A stretch of 64,000 nt of DNA from Acidobacteriota bacterium (GCA_031271905.1 JAISUT010000012.1:113209-177208), one strand, 5' to 3'; positions 9,862 to 20,462 are shown, numbered from the stretch's first letter. Numbers and translations are program-made. Notes: a model not told the origin generated them from the sequence alone.

Positions 9862-11237
9862 CGGACGCGGACTATCTCGGGAGATCGGCGCTGGTCGCCG
9901 GGGCGGCGCGCAGCGGCATCGCCGCCGCACGCTTCCTTCTGGGGCGCGGTGCGCGCGTCATCCTTTCGGACGCGAAGGGGCGGGAGGCGCTGGCGCCGGA
10001 GGTTTCCGCGTTGTCGGAGTTCGCGGCGCAGTCGCCGGGCGAGCTCGTCCTGGAGCTGGGCGGCAACAGGGACGGGAGTTTCGCCGCCGTGGATTTCGTG
10101 GTGGCGAGCCCGGGGATGCCGTTGACGCTCCCCTGCTTCGAGGCGAGCCGCCGGGCGGGGGTGCCGGTCATCGCCGAAGTCGAGCTCGCCTGGCGGCATC
10201 TGAAGGGGGCGGTCGTCGGCGTCACCGGGTCGACCGGCAAGACCACCACCACCATGCTCGCGACGGCGCTCGCCGCCGGCGCGGGGCGGAGGGCGTTCGC
10301 GGCGGGCAACATCGGCGCGCCGCTGATCGACTTCGTGGAACGCTCCGAGCAGGGGGACGTCTACGTCGTAGAGCTGTCGAGCTTCCAGTTGGAGGCTATC
10401 GTGGATTTCAAGCCGCTCGCGGCGGCGGTGCTGAACTTGACGCCGGATCACATGGATCGCTACCCGGGGTTTGGCGACTATGTCGCGGCGAAGGCGCGGA
10501 TACTCATGAACCAGCGCCCGGGGGACGTCGCCGTCCTGAACGCCGACGACCCGCTCGCGGCGGCGCTCGCCGGGGATGCCTGCGGCAAGGTGTGGTTCTT
10601 CAGCCGGACGCGGGAAGTCGCCATGGGCGCGTTCGTCCGCGACGGCATGGTGGTGTTTCGCGACGGGCGGGGGGAGCGGGGGCTGTTCCCCGCCGACGCG
10701 ATGCGCTTGAGGGGCGGGCACAACCTGGAAAACGTCCTCGCCGCCTCTTTGCTGGCGTTGGCGGCGGGTGCGCCGCCGGAAAGCCTGGAGGCCGGGGTGC
10801 GGGGGTTCCGGGGGGTGGAGCACCGCATCGAGCCGGTCGCCGAGATCGGCGGAGTCGCCTATTACAACGATTCCAAGGCGACCAACGTCGATGCGACGGC
10901 GAAGGCGTTGGAGGCGTTCCCCGGCGGCGTCCACCTGATCGCCGGCGGACGGGACAAGGCGGGGGACTTCACGGCGCTCCGGCCGCTGGTGCAAGGGCGG
11001 GTGAAGCAGTTGGTCCTGGTCGGCGAGGCGGCGGGCAAGTTGCGCGCCGCGTTGGCGGGGGCGACGGAGATCCGCGACGCCTCCTCCATGCGGGAGGCGG
11101 TGGCGATCGCCCGGGCGGGCGCGGTCGCGGGCGACGTGGTGTTGCTCGCGCCGGCATGCGCCAGCTTCGACATGTTCGACGACTACGAGCACAGGGGGCG
11201 CGTCTTCAAGGACGCCGTCCGGGCTTTGGAGGCGTGA
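9852..11237 (+). CDS. murD: UDP-MurNAc-L-Ala:D-Glu ligase MurD
   Basis: GAARSGIAAARFL, GVTGSTGKTTTTMLA, LNLTPDHMDRY, EHRIEPVAEIGGVAYYNDSKATN. ATG at 9858 (ATGA overlap with murF) also possible. Confidence 0.94.
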   Translation: MAMTDADYLGRSALVAGAARSGIAAARFLLGRGARVILSDAKGREALAPEVSALSEFAAQSPGELVLELGGNRDGSFAAVDFVVASPGMPLTLPCFEASRRAGVPVIAEVELAWRHLKGAVVGVTGSTGKTTTTMLATALAAGAGRRAFAAGNIGAPLIDFVERSEQGDVYVVELSSFQLEAIVDFKPLAAAVLNLTPDHMDRYPGFGDYVAAKARILMNQRPGDVAVLNADDPLAAALAGDACGKVWFFSRTREVAMGAFVRDGMVVFRDGRGERGLFPADAMRLRGGHNLENVLAASLLALAAGAPPESLEAGVRGFRGVEHRIEPVAEIGGVAYYNDSKATNVDATAKALEAFPGGVHLIAGGRDKAGDFTALRPLVQGRVKQLVLVGEAAGKLRAALAGATEIRDASSMREAVAIARAGAVAGDVVLLAPACASFDMFDDYEHRGRVFKDAVRALEA

Positions 11238-11288
11238 GGAGGCGGCGTTCCTTGCCGGTTCCGGGCGCAAGAGGGGGCGGGTGGCGAA

Positions 11289-11426
11289 GTGTTTATTTTG
11301 AACATCGTCTGGAACAACGTTTGGAACATGGCGTGCGGCGGCGGCGGCGACAAGCTCTTGATGTCCGTCGTGGGCATCCTGACAGTCCTCGGCTTGGCCA
11401 TGGTGGCGTTTTTTCTCATTTTCTAG
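11289..11426 (+). CDS. 45-aa mini-ORF resembling FtsW N-terminus/TM1 (possible partial-duplication relic)
   Basis: GTG start; VFILNIVWNNVWNMACGGGGDKLLMSVVGILTVLGLAMVAFFLIF*. The DKLLMSVVGILTVLGLAMV segment aligns with [19 protein letters not shown] of the adjacent ftsW. Confidence 0.5.
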   Translation: MFILNIVWNNVWNMACGGGGDKLLMSVVGILTVLGLAMVAFFLIF

Positions 11427-11459
11427 GGGGCGCTGGTCAATCAGCTTTGGACGCGAACT

Positions 11460-12575
11460 ATGGCGTATAGGCCCGGCAGTGACAAAATCTTGTTGTCCAT
11501 CGTCGTGTTCCTGACGGTTTTCGGGTTGGTGATGGTGTGCAGCGCCTCGACCATCAGGGCTGCGGAGATGGACAAGATGCCGTACCACTTCTTCGTGCGC
11601 CAACTGGTGTTCGCCGTCGCGGGGGTGTCGGCGCTGGTGGGCCTGATGCGCATGGACTATCACAAACTCCAGCGGCCCAAGGTGTTTTTGACGATCCTGT
11701 CCGTGGTGGGGTTGATGCTCGTCGCCGTCTTTTTCCAGCCGGGGCGGGGGAGCGGCGGGGACATCCACCGCTGGCTCGACCTCGGGCCCATCTCCATCCA
11801 GCCCTCCGAGTTCGCCAAGCTGGCGGTGGTGCTGTTTCTGGCATGGTTCCTGCATGATCCCCGGAACGACATCCGGCAGCCTGTCCAGCTCCTGATGCCC
11901 GGCGTCGTCCTCGGTTTCTTCGCAGGCTTGGTCTTGGTGGGCAAGGATCTGGGGCAGACCGTCATGCTCTGCCTGGTCAGCGGCGTTTTGATGGTCATCG
12001 CAGGCCTCCGCTGGCGGTGGATAGGCGGCATCGCCCTCCTGTCCCTGCCCGCGTTCTATTTTTGGGTTTTCAAGGTGGCGTACCGCTGGGACAGGATAGA
12101 GACGTTCCTCCACCCGGAACGGGATCCGCAGGGCGACGGCTACCAGATAATGCAGTCGCTGATCGCCGTGGGCAGCGGCGGCTTGTCCGGCCTGGGGTTG
12201 GGGGGCAGCAAGCAGAAGTTCCTGTTCCTGCCCGAGGCGCACAACGATTTCATCTTCGCCGTGATCGGCGAGGAATGGGGCATCCTCGGCACCACGGTGG
12301 TGCTCGTCGCGTTCCTGTTCTTTTTCTACCGGGGCATGAAGATCGCCTTGAACGCGCATGACAGGTTCGGCTTCTACCTGGCCGCGGGGATCACGCTCAT
12401 GGTGGTGTTGCAGGGGTTCATCAGCATCTCCATGGTGCTGGCCATGCTGCCGACCAAGGGGATCGCGTTGCCGTTCATAAGCTACGGGGGGAGTTCGCTC
12501 CTGCTGAACCTGGCGGCCGCCGGGATATTGTTGAACCTGTCGTACCAGAACAAGATCGACGAGGCTGCGGCATGA
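11460..12575 (+). CDS. ftsW: SEDS-family lipid II flippase/glycosyltransferase FtsW
   Basis: Polytopic; [74 protein letters not shown]. Confidence 0.95.
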   Translation: MAYRPGSDKILLSIVVFLTVFGLVMVCSASTIRAAEMDKMPYHFFVRQLVFAVAGVSALVGLMRMDYHKLQRPKVFLTILSVVGLMLVAVFFQPGRGSGGDIHRWLDLGPISIQPSEFAKLAVVLFLAWFLHDPRNDIRQPVQLLMPGVVLGFFAGLVLVGKDLGQTVMLCLVSGVLMVIAGLRWRWIGGIALLSLPAFYFWVFKVAYRWDRIETFLHPERDPQGDGYQIMQSLIAVGSGGLSGLGLGGSKQKFLFLPEAHNDFIFAVIGEEWGILGTTVVLVAFLFFFYRGMKIALNAHDRFGFYLAAGITLMVVLQGFISISMVLAMLPTKGIALPFISYGGSSLLLNLAAAGILLNLSYQNKIDEAAA

Positions 12576-13999
12576 CCATGTTCCGGGGCGTCGGGAGGAT
12601 ACATTTCACGGGGATCGGCGGCATCGGCATGAGCGGCATCGCCGAGCTGCTGATCAACCTCGGCTGCCGCGTCTCGGGCTCCGACCTGCGGCAGGGCCCG
12701 GTCATCGACAACCTGCGCCGGCTCGGGGGCGATGTCCGCATCGGCCACGCCGCCGAGAACGTCTGCGGCGCGGAGGTCGTGGTCGTCTCCTCGGCGGTGC
12801 GCGCCGACAACCCCGAGGTCGTCGAGGCGCGGCGCTTGCAGATCCCCGTGATCCCGCGCGCGGAGATGCTGGCGGAGCTGATGCGGCTGAAATACGGCGT
12901 CGCCGTCGCAGGCTCGCACGGCAAGACCACGACCACCTCGATGATCGCCACGGTGCTGGTCGCCGGGGGCTTGGATCCGACGGCGGTCATCGGAGGCAGG
13001 CTGAACGCCTTCGGCAGCAACGCCAAACTGGGCGCGGGCGACTTCCTGGTTGCGGAGGCGGACGAGAGCGACGGGTCTTTCCTGAAGCTGAGCCCGACGG
13101 TCGCCGTCGTCACCAACATCGACCGGGAGCACCTGGACCACTACGCCGACCTTGGCGAGCTCCGCGCCGCCTTCGCGGCGTTCGCCAACAAGGTGCCCTT
13201 CTACGGCGCGGCGGTGCTGTGCCTGGACGATCCCAACGTGCAGTCGATCCTCCCCAAGGTCGAGCGGCGCGTGGTCACCTATGGCTTCGCCGGCCAGGCG
13301 GACGTCTCGGCGTCCCACATGGAGGTGAACGGCTTCGGCTCCTCCTTCCATGTCCGATACAAGGGGGCGCCCCTGGGGACGGTCAGCCTGCGCGTCCCGG
13401 GACGCCACGGCGCGCTGAACGCGCTGGCGGCGGTGGCGACCGCGCTGGAGCTGGGCATCCCCTTCAAGGACACTGCGGCGGCGCTGGCGGGGTTCCAGAA
13501 CGCGGACCGGCGCTTCCAGGTCAAGGGGGAGAGGGGGGGGGCGTTGGTCGTGGACGACTACGGGCACCACCCGACGGAGGTCGTCGCCACGCTCGGCGCG
13601 GCGCGGCGCTCCTGCGAACGGCGCATCGTGGCGGTGTTCCAACCGCACCGCTACTCCCGGACGCAGGCGCTCGAGGAGGAGTTCTCGCACGCCTTCAACG
13701 ACGCCGACGTCCTCATCGTGCTCCCCATCTATGCGGCGGGCGAGGACGCCATCCCCGGCGTCTCGTCCGAGCGGTTGGTGGAGCGCATCAAGCAGTCCGG
13801 TCACCGGGACGTCGCCTTCGCCCCCGGTCACGAGGCGGCGCTGGCCGTCCTGCACGGCCGGGCGAAGGACGGCGACCTCGTGCTGACCCTCGGGGCGGGC
13901 GACGTGTGGAAGGTGGGCGAGGCGTTTTTGAAGGGAACCTCTGAAAACCTCGCAGACAAGGCGTCGCCGCAAGTCGAAAAGCGGAGTTTGCCGGGGTAA
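12572..13999 (+). CDS. murC: UDP-N-acetylmuramate:L-alanine ligase MurC
   Basis: [73 protein letters not shown]. The last ~22 codons lie within a repeat element. Confidence 0.95.
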   Translation: MTMFRGVGRIHFTGIGGIGMSGIAELLINLGCRVSGSDLRQGPVIDNLRRLGGDVRIGHAAENVCGAEVVVVSSAVRADNPEVVEARRLQIPVIPRAEMLAELMRLKYGVAVAGSHGKTTTTSMIATVLVAGGLDPTAVIGGRLNAFGSNAKLGAGDFLVAEADESDGSFLKLSPTVAVVTNIDREHLDHYADLGELRAAFAAFANKVPFYGAAVLCLDDPNVQSILPKVERRVVTYGFAGQADVSASHMEVNGFGSSFHVRYKGAPLGTVSLRVPGRHGALNALAAVATALELGIPFKDTAAALAGFQNADRRFQVKGERGGALVVDDYGHHPTEVVATLGAARRSCERRIVAVFQPHRYSRTQALEEEFSHAFNDADVLIVLPIYAAGEDAIPGVSSERLVERIKQSGHRDVAFAPGHEAALAVLHGRAKDGDLVLTLGAGDVWKVGEAFLKGTSENLADKASPQVEKRSLPG

Positions 14000-14053
14000 A
14001 TGAGCATTTTCGACCAAGGCGCAACGCAGTATCCGGGGTTTTTAGAGGTTCCC
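13933..14053. repeat. Dispersed palindromic element, copy 1
   Basis: GGGAACCTCTGAAAACCTCGCAGACAAGGCGTCGCCGCAAGTCGAAAAGCGGAG...CATTTTCGACCAAGGCGCAACGCAGTATCCGGGGTTTTTAGAGGTTCCC; flanked by TGAA on both sides. Confidence 0.9.
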
Positions 14054-14123
14054 TGAAGGGATAGGTCGCTGCGGCGCGACCTGGGCGACGAAGTCACAAC
14101 GGAGAAGGTGGGAAGCTGGAGAC

Positions 14124-15038
14124 ATGGAGATAAGCACATCCGGGAACCGGGAAGTCCGTAGCGACAAGGCGGCGCCTCCGTCAGGCAAGGCGAGGGATCG
14201 CGCCCGGAAAAAGGCGTTGCAAGGGCAGGCCGGCAGGGCGTCGGGCAGGAGCCGCGCCTTGGGCGCCGCCCGCGCCGCAGGCAGGGCGGGGGTGTTCGCC
14301 TTGTTCGCGGTGTCCGTGCTGGCTCTGGCGTTGATCGCATTCCGTTCGGATGCGTTCAACCTGGGCGACGTCGCCGTCAACGGCTGCCGCCACCAGGACG
14401 CCGCGAAGCTGGAGGAGATCATCCGCACGGAGTTCCCCGCCAACATCCTGCGCATCGACCTGGACGCGGTGCGCCGCAGGCTGGAGGACGAGACCTGGGT
14501 GAAGCGGGTGGCGTTGCGCCGCGTGCTGCCCTCGACGCTGGTCGTGGACGTGACGGAACGCACGCCGACGGCGATCGTGGAGCTGGGCGGCGTGCAGATG
14601 GTCGCCGACGGCGAAGGCGTCCTGCTGGGGGTGTACGGCGGCGGCTTCGGGAAGCTGGACTCCCCCATATTCAAAGGCTTCGACGGCGACCGCGAGACCT
14701 ATGAGATGTACGAGGTGAACGGGGAGCGGGTCAAACGCGGGGTGCGGATGCTCGCCGGGATAGCCAAGGAGATGCCGGAGGCCGCCCGGAAGATATCCGA
14801 GGTGGACTTGTCGGAGGACGGCTACGCGAAGATATTGATGGACGACAGCCCCGTCGAGATCTGCCTGGGGGGCGAGGATTACATGGCGCGCCTCCGAAGC
14901 CTGGTTTACGACCCCGAACGCAGCTACCGGGCGCTCACGGAGCAGGGGTACGGGCGGGAGCAGGTGGAGCAGATCGACTTGCGCTTCAAATCCGGGATCA
15001 TCTTCCGGCTGAAGCGCGCCAAACCGGCGGTCGGATGA
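14124..15038 (+). CDS. ftsQ: Cell division protein FtsQ (POTRA domain)
   Basis: Single N-terminal TM then FNLGDVAVNGCRHQDAAKLEEII...WVKRVALRRVLPSTLVVDVTERTPTAIVEL (POTRA/FtsQ); between murC and ftsA. Confidence 0.9.
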   Translation: MEISTSGNREVRSDKAAPPSGKARDRARKKALQGQAGRASGRSRALGAARAAGRAGVFALFAVSVLALALIAFRSDAFNLGDVAVNGCRHQDAAKLEEIIRTEFPANILRIDLDAVRRRLEDETWVKRVALRRVLPSTLVVDVTERTPTAIVELGGVQMVADGEGVLLGVYGGGFGKLDSPIFKGFDGDRETYEMYEVNGERVKRGVRMLAGIAKEMPEAARKISEVDLSEDGYAKILMDDSPVEICLGGEDYMARLRSLVYDPERSYRALTEQGYGREQVEQIDLRFKSGIIFRLKRAKPAVG

Positions 15039-15107
15039 GCATGTCGAGGTGAATCACGGGCGGCGGGGGCGTTCCCCGCCGCCATAACTCCAAGGTGGGA
15101 AGGCGCT

Positions 15108-16325
15108 GTGAAGGTGAAGAGCAATCCGATCATCTGCGGACTGGACGTGGGGACGACCAAGATATGCATGATGGTCGCCCGCAGGGATCGTGACGGCGGG
15201 CTGGAGCTGATCAGCTCCGGGTACGCCGAGTCTGCGGGGCTGGTCAAGGGGGCCGTGGTCAACCTCGACGAGATCGCGGCGTCCATCCGCAAGGCGGCGT
15301 CCGAAGCCGAGATGAAGTGCGGCATGCCGGTGGACTGCGTGAAGGTCGGCGTCGGCGGCGACCACTTCCAGAGCTACAACTCGCGCGGGGCGGTCACCAT
15401 CGCGGGGGAGCGGCAGGAGGTGACCGACCAGGCGGTGGATCAGGTCGTCCTCGCGTCCAGGGCGTCGGTGGCGCTCCCCCCCGACAGGGAGATCGTCCAT
15501 GTGCTGCCCCAGGAGTTCTTCCTCGACGGGCGTGGCGACATCCAGAACCCGGTGGGGCTCTTCGGCTCGCAGCTCGATGTCGACGTCCACATAGTGACGT
15601 GCCAGAAGGCGTTGTGCCTGAACTTGATCAACGCCGTCAACCGCGCGGAGATACGTGTGCGGAAAGTCGTGTTCAAGGCGTTGGCGTCGGCGGAGGCCGT
15701 CCTGACCAAGGACGAGAAGGAGCTGGGCGTCGTGTTGGTCGAAATCGGCGGCGGCGGCACCGACATCGTCGTCGTCCGGCAGAACGCAGTCCGTTTCACC
15801 AAGGTCTTGCCGGTCGGCGGCGTCAGCTTCACGCGGGATCTGGCGTTCGGGCTCCAGACCCCGGTCGAGGAGGCCGAGCGGATAAAGAAGGAGTCGGGGA
15901 CGGTGCTGACGGAAAGGCTCTCCGACGGGGACGAGCCGGTGCAAGTCCTGGGCACGGGCGCGCGGGAGCCCCGCGAGGTGTCGCGCCGGGTGGTCTGCGA
16001 GATCCTGCGCGCCCGCGCCATGGAGACTTTGGAGATCGTCGCCGATGAGATCCGCAAGGCGGAAGACGCGGGCCCGCTGGTCGCAGGCGCCGTGGTCAGC
16101 GGCGGCGGCAGCATGCTCGACGGCATGGTGGAGCTTGCGGCGGACGTGCTCGACATGCCTGCGCGGCAGGGGTTGCCCCGGAAGGTCAAGGGCATGAAGG
16201 ACGACCTGATACATCCGGGGTATGCGACCGCCGTCGGCCTGACGATGTTCACGATGGGGGCTGCGCCGCGCGCGCCGTCCCCCCCGGGGTTCCTGGCAAG
16301 GGTTTTGGCGTGGGTTGGTGCTTAG
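15108..16325 (+). CDS. ftsA: Cell division protein FtsA
   Basis: CGLDVGTTKICMMVA, GVGGDHFQSYNSRGAV, VEIGGGGTDIVVV, AGAVVSGGGSMLDGM. Confidence 0.95.
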   Translation: MKVKSNPIICGLDVGTTKICMMVARRDRDGGLELISSGYAESAGLVKGAVVNLDEIAASIRKAASEAEMKCGMPVDCVKVGVGGDHFQSYNSRGAVTIAGERQEVTDQAVDQVVLASRASVALPPDREIVHVLPQEFFLDGRGDIQNPVGLFGSQLDVDVHIVTCQKALCLNLINAVNRAEIRVRKVVFKALASAEAVLTKDEKELGVVLVEIGGGGTDIVVVRQNAVRFTKVLPVGGVSFTRDLAFGLQTPVEEAERIKKESGTVLTERLSDGDEPVQVLGTGAREPREVSRRVVCEILRARAMETLEIVADEIRKAEDAGPLVAGAVVSGGGSMLDGMVELAADVLDMPARQGLPRKVKGMKDDLIHPGYATAVGLTMFTMGAAPRAPSPPGFLARVLAWVGA

Positions 16326-16388
16326 TCGGTGCTTGAAAAATAAAAAATCGAGAGCGTGGGAAGTTTTTCAGAGGAAAGGAGATGTCCG

Positions 16389-17561
16389 ATGCCGGAAAGA
16401 GGATTGTGTTTTGATGAGGCGCCAGTGGTGGAAGGAGCGTTGCATTTCGAGGAGAGTCCGTTGACGTTCAGATTCGACGAAGACGCCAGGCCCCCCGCCT
16501 GCATCAAGGTCGTGGGCGTCGGCGGCGCCGGCGGCAACGCGGTGAACCACATGATCGAGTCCAAGATCAGCGGCGTGGAGTTCGTCGCCGCCAACACCGA
16601 CATCCAGGCGTTGCGCCGCTCCGTGGCGCCCGTCAAGCTGCAGATCGGCGCCAAGTTGACCGGCGGGCTGGGTTGCGGCGCCGTCCCGGAACGGGGGCGC
16701 GCGGCGGCGTTGGAGGACACCGAGCGGATCATCGAGCTGCTCGATGGCGCGGACATGGTGTTCATCACCGCCGGGATGGGCGGCGGCACCGGCACCGGCG
16801 CGGCGCCCATCATCGCCAGCCTCGCCAAGGAGCTGGGCGCGCTGACGGTGGGCGTGGTCACCAAGCCCTTCGCATTTGAACGGAACAAGCGGCAGCGGCA
16901 CGCCGTGGAAGGCATCGACGCCCTTCGCGACGTGGTGGACACGCTGATCACCATCCCCAACGAAAAGCTGCTGGCGGCCATGGGCTCCGACGCATTGCTC
17001 GCGGATGCGTTCCGGTACGCGGACGACGTGCTCTGCCAGGCGGTCCAGGGGATTTCCGACATCATCACCATGCCGGGGAACGTGAACGTGGACTTCGCCG
17101 ACGTGCGCACCATCATGTCGGGCAAGGGCATGGCGATCATGGGCACGGGCATGGCGGAAGGCCCCAACCGCGCGGTCGAGGCGGCGCAACGGGCGATCTC
17201 CAGCCCCTTGCTGGAAGACACCGCGATCCGCGGCGCGAGCGGCATCCTGATCAACATCACGGCGGCGAGCGGGAGCCTGCGCCTGCACGAGGTCTCCGCA
17301 GCCTGCAACCTCATCGACGAGGAGGCCGACGCCGAGGACACCATCTTCGGCACCGTCTACGACGAGACGATGGGCGACAAGATCAAGATCACGGTCATCG
17401 CCACCGGCTTCAACCAGCCGGTCGGCGCCGAGCGGCCCGGCCGGGCGGGCGTCAACGTGATCCCGCTCGCCGCGACCGGCACATCGGGCGGCAACGTGAT
17501 CAACTACGGCCTGGAGTCTATCAGGGAGAACTTGGACGAGCCGTCGTACCTCCGGCGCTGA
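16389..17561 (+). CDS. ftsZ: Cell division GTPase FtsZ
   Basis: [16 protein letters not shown], tubulin signature [13 protein letters not shown]-terminal peptide DEPSYLRR. Confidence 0.97.
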   Translation: MPERGLCFDEAPVVEGALHFEESPLTFRFDEDARPPACIKVVGVGGAGGNAVNHMIESKISGVEFVAANTDIQALRRSVAPVKLQIGAKLTGGLGCGAVPERGRAAALEDTERIIELLDGADMVFITAGMGGGTGTGAAPIIASLAKELGALTVGVVTKPFAFERNKRQRHAVEGIDALRDVVDTLITIPNEKLLAAMGSDALLADAFRYADDVLCQAVQGISDIITMPGNVNVDFADVRTIMSGKGMAIMGTGMAEGPNRAVEAAQRAISSPLLEDTAIRGASGILINITAASGSLRLHEVSAACNLIDEEADAEDTIFGTVYDETMGDKIKITVIATGFNQPVGAERPGRAGVNVIPLAATGTSGGNVINYGLESIRENLDEPSYLRR

Positions 17562-17584
17562 CGCCGGGGAGGCGGGGTGAAATG

Positions 17585-17616
17585 AAAAAGGGAGCGGAAG
17601 AAACCGCTCCCCTTTT
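17585..17616. terminator. Rho-independent terminator (probably bidirectional) between ftsZ and tRNA-Asp
   Basis: AAAAAGGGAGCGG-AAGAAA-CCGCTCCCCTTTT hairpin with A/T tracts. Confidence 0.8.
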
Positions 17617-17635
17617 CCCTTGTCACCTTCACAAG

Positions 17636-17712
<77 letters not shown>

Positions 17713-18134
17713 GCAGTCGAAACCTTTGTTTCCAAAGGCCGCCATGTCGGGCGACCCTTTTCAAAGGCGCAGAATGATAGCTCAGAACCCCCGGAAAGCG
17801 CAAGGGCGATTCACGGAATTTTTTCCTCCTTTCTCGACCCGGTACGCGACGTGGCGGGAGGGCGTTCCGGGGGGAAAGGCGCGAGATGAAAAATTTAGAA
17901 AATTCGTTTTGCTTTTTTAGGGTGGTGTGGCGTATGGTGTATCCGTTATGGAAGGTTAGGTTTCATCCGATATAGTATTTGATGTGTGCTGGGGCAGGTG
18001 TTAAGCTTGCAATGGTTTTGGGAATGCAGTATAGTGTGGAGGATTCACTTTACAGTCGCTTGGTCTGCGTTACCGGTGACTTAATTTCAGTGGTTGTTTG
18101 ACTACGGGAACCAGCTTTTAATGGAGAAGCTAAC

Positions 18135-20207
18135 ATGGACACAAGGTGGCTGCGCGTAATCGCGTCTTGCTTTCTATTACTAGTGTTTTCAATTCCTGGC
18201 TTGGCTCAGGATGCGAAAAAGCAGCAGAAATATTATGCTGCGACTCTCGACGGCACGTCCGGTCTGTTCAAAACCTGGGATGCGGAGAACCTTAGACAAG
18301 GGGAGACCAACTTCACCTTCGGTTATGACCAGTTCAATCGGGACCCCGGACAATTGACGATAGGAAGGGCGGTTGCCGGAGCCGCAGTGGGCATTGTCGA
18401 TCGCTTCGAGATCTTCGGGGCGATGGACGTCCAGCGTCACATCACGGCTGACAACATCTCCTATTACAACCAGACGGGGACGACGCTCCATGGTGCGCTC
18501 ACCCCGACTGGCGTTCCGTATTTCACCCAGGATGCGCCGTTCATCGACACGCCGGTCTCCACCGGCCGCGGCGACGTGCAGATCGGCGGCAAGTTGAACC
18601 TGCTGTCCGAGCGCAGGGGGAATCCCTTCAGCTTCGCCCTCGCGGGCTTGGGCACGATCCCCGGTCAGAAGACCTTCACCGGTCTGCGGCGCGGGCTGTC
18701 CGCCGGCTCCTATGACGCCGGCGCCTTCTTCCTGGTCTCCAAGACCGCTTCCGACATCGTCCGTTTCCATGTCAACGCGGGCGTCAACTTCGTCGGCGAT
18801 CCTGAAGGCGCAGATCCGGGCTTCGAGCTGCAGAACGAGTTCATCTACCGCTTCGGCGCCGAGATGCCGGTGTTCTCCAGGGTCCACCTGATCGCGGAAA
18901 TGGTCGGCACGGCGCCCCTTGGCGACGGCGACGCGATCGCGGGCTTGAACCCCTATCGTCCGCTGGAGGTCTTGGGCGGCCTTCGCGTCTACCCCAAGCC
19001 GTGGCTCTCGCTGGGCGCGGCGTACCAGGCTTCGATCCATCACGGCCAGGACGTCGCCGAGTACGGCTCCTATCGTGGCAAGTACAACGGCTTCGTAGTC
19101 CAGGGGACGTTGGGCAACCGCCGCAACGCGCCTCCCACGGTGAGCTGCGCGACTGGCAAGAACTCCATCCTGCAGGGTGACGTGGCGACGATTCGCGCCA
19201 ACGCCGCCGACCCGGATGGCGACACCCTGACCTACTCTTGGTCGGCGACCGGCGGGAAGGTCACCGGCACCGGCGACACCGCCGAGTTCACCGCTGCGGA
19301 TCCGGGAACCTACACCGTGACCTCGACCGTCAGCGACGGCAGCCACACGGTCAGTTGCTCCAGCGAGATCACCGTCGCCAAGCGCAACGCCGCCCCGACG
19401 GTCTCCATCGACCCGGCGACGTTCAACCTGGCGCCCGGCGATAGCGTGAACCTCCGTTGCCTTGCCGAGGATGTCAACAACGACACCCTGACCTACTCCT
19501 GGACCGTCAACGGCCAGAAGATCGCTGCGGAAGGTCCGCAGATCACCTTCGGCTCCGAAGGGCGGAACCCCGGTTCCTACGACGTGACCTGCACCGTCAG
19601 CGACGGCGAGTTCACGGCGAGCGCGACCTCCAAGGGCACGATCAGCGCCAAGGCCAACCAGGCTCCGACCATCAACTGCCAGACCACCACGGTGGATGTG
19701 GCGGCGGGCGGCTCGGTGCAGCTCAGCGCGACCGCTTCCGACCCGGATGGCGACGCCCTGACCTATAGCTGGTCGGCTCCGGCCGGCGCCGTCAGCGGCA
19801 ACAGCGGTACGACGACGTTCAACGCCGCCGGTGTCAAGGCTGGCAGCTACATCGTCACCGTGACCGCCGATGACGGAAAGGGCGGCAAGGCTTCTTGCAA
19901 CATCACGGTCAACGTCTCCGAAGTGCAGTCCCTGAGCCCGTTCGGACGGGGCAGCGCCCGCGTTGACAACATCCAGAAGGCTCAGTTGCAGACGCTGGCC
20001 GACAGGATGCGGAACGACTCCAGCCTGCGTCTGAAGGTCACCTCGTATGTGGACGACTCCGAGAAGTCTCGCAAGGGCTTGGCGGAGCAACGCGCCAAGA
20101 ACGTGGTTGCGTTCCTGAAGACGCTGGGTGTCGACGCTTCGCGCGTGACGACCGCCGACGGCGGCGTGCGCGACCGCGTGACCGACCTGGAGCTTTCGGT
20201 GAAGTAA
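18135..20207 (+). CDS. Outer-membrane protein: N-terminal barrel-like region, three PKD-like domains, C-terminal OmpA-like domain
   Basis: Signal peptide; three repeats with DPDGDxLTYSWSA / NNDTLTYSWTV; C-terminal LQTLADRMRNDSSLRLKVTSYVDD...LAEQRAKNVVAFLKTLGVDASRV. Confidence 0.8.
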   Translation: MDTRWLRVIASCFLLLVFSIPGLAQDAKKQQKYYAATLDGTSGLFKTWDAENLRQGETNFTFGYDQFNRDPGQLTIGRAVAGAAVGIVDRFEIFGAMDVQRHITADNISYYNQTGTTLHGALTPTGVPYFTQDAPFIDTPVSTGRGDVQIGGKLNLLSERRGNPFSFALAGLGTIPGQKTFTGLRRGLSAGSYDAGAFFLVSKTASDIVRFHVNAGVNFVGDPEGADPGFELQNEFIYRFGAEMPVFSRVHLIAEMVGTAPLGDGDAIAGLNPYRPLEVLGGLRVYPKPWLSLGAAYQASIHHGQDVAEYGSYRGKYNGFVVQGTLGNRRNAPPTVSCATGKNSILQGDVATIRANAADPDGDTLTYSWSATGGKVTGTGDTAEFTAADPGTYTVTSTVSDGSHTVSCSSEITVAKRNAAPTVSIDPATFNLAPGDSVNLRCLAEDVNNDTLTYSWTVNGQKIAAEGPQITFGSEGRNPGSYDVTCTVSDGEFTASATSKGTISAKANQAPTINCQTTTVDVAAGGSVQLSATASDPDGDALTYSWSAPAGAVSGNSGTTTFNAAGVKAGSYIVTVTADDGKGGKASCNITVNVSEVQSLSPFGRGSARVDNIQKAQLQTLADRMRNDSSLRLKVTSYVDDSEKSRKGLAEQRAKNVVAFLKTLGVDASRVTTADGGVRDRVTDLELSVK

Positions 20208-20217
20208 GCCACCGTGG

Positions 20218-20240
20218 GGGGGCGAAAGGCCTTCGCCCCC
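20218..20240 (+). terminator. Hairpin terminator-like sequence after the OmpA/PKD gene
   Basis: GGGGGCGAA-AGGCC-TTCGCCCCC perfect 9-bp stem shortly after the stop codon. Confidence 0.6.
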
Positions 20241-20299
20241 TCACATAGATCAACCTCATGGACGCGGGACGGGGCGTTGCCCTGCCCCGCGTTTCTTTA

Positions 20300-20433
20300 G
20301 GGAACCTCTTAGGGGAGCCTCTAAAAAGCTCGCAGGCAAGGCGTCGCCGCAGGTCGAAAAGCGGAGTTTGCTGAGGCGAATGAGCGTTTTCGACCAAGGC
20401 GCAACGCGGCGTCCGGGGGTTTTAGAGGTTTCC
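20300..20433. repeat. Dispersed palindromic element, copy 2 (inner unit 20312-20433; an extra GGGAACCTC terminus precedes it)
   Basis: GGGAACCTCTTAGGGGAGCCTCTAAAAAGCTCGCAGGCAAGGCGTCGCCGCAGGTCGAAAAGCGG...GTTTTCGACCAAGGCGCAACGCGGCGTCCGGGGGTTTTAGAGGTTTCC. Confidence 0.9.
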
Positions 20434-20462
20434 TTAGTTCTTTTGTTTCGCATTGCCACCAC

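Noticed and set aside
13828-14340. Peptides such as [28 protein letters not shown] and VFDQGATQRPGFLEV found in several ORFs
   Set aside because: These recur because they translate the dispersed palindromic element in different frames; treated as repeat DNA rather than protein family.
19200-19900. Near-identical DNA in PKD-like repeats of the OmpA-type protein
   Set aside because: Explained by ordinary domain duplication within a surface protein.
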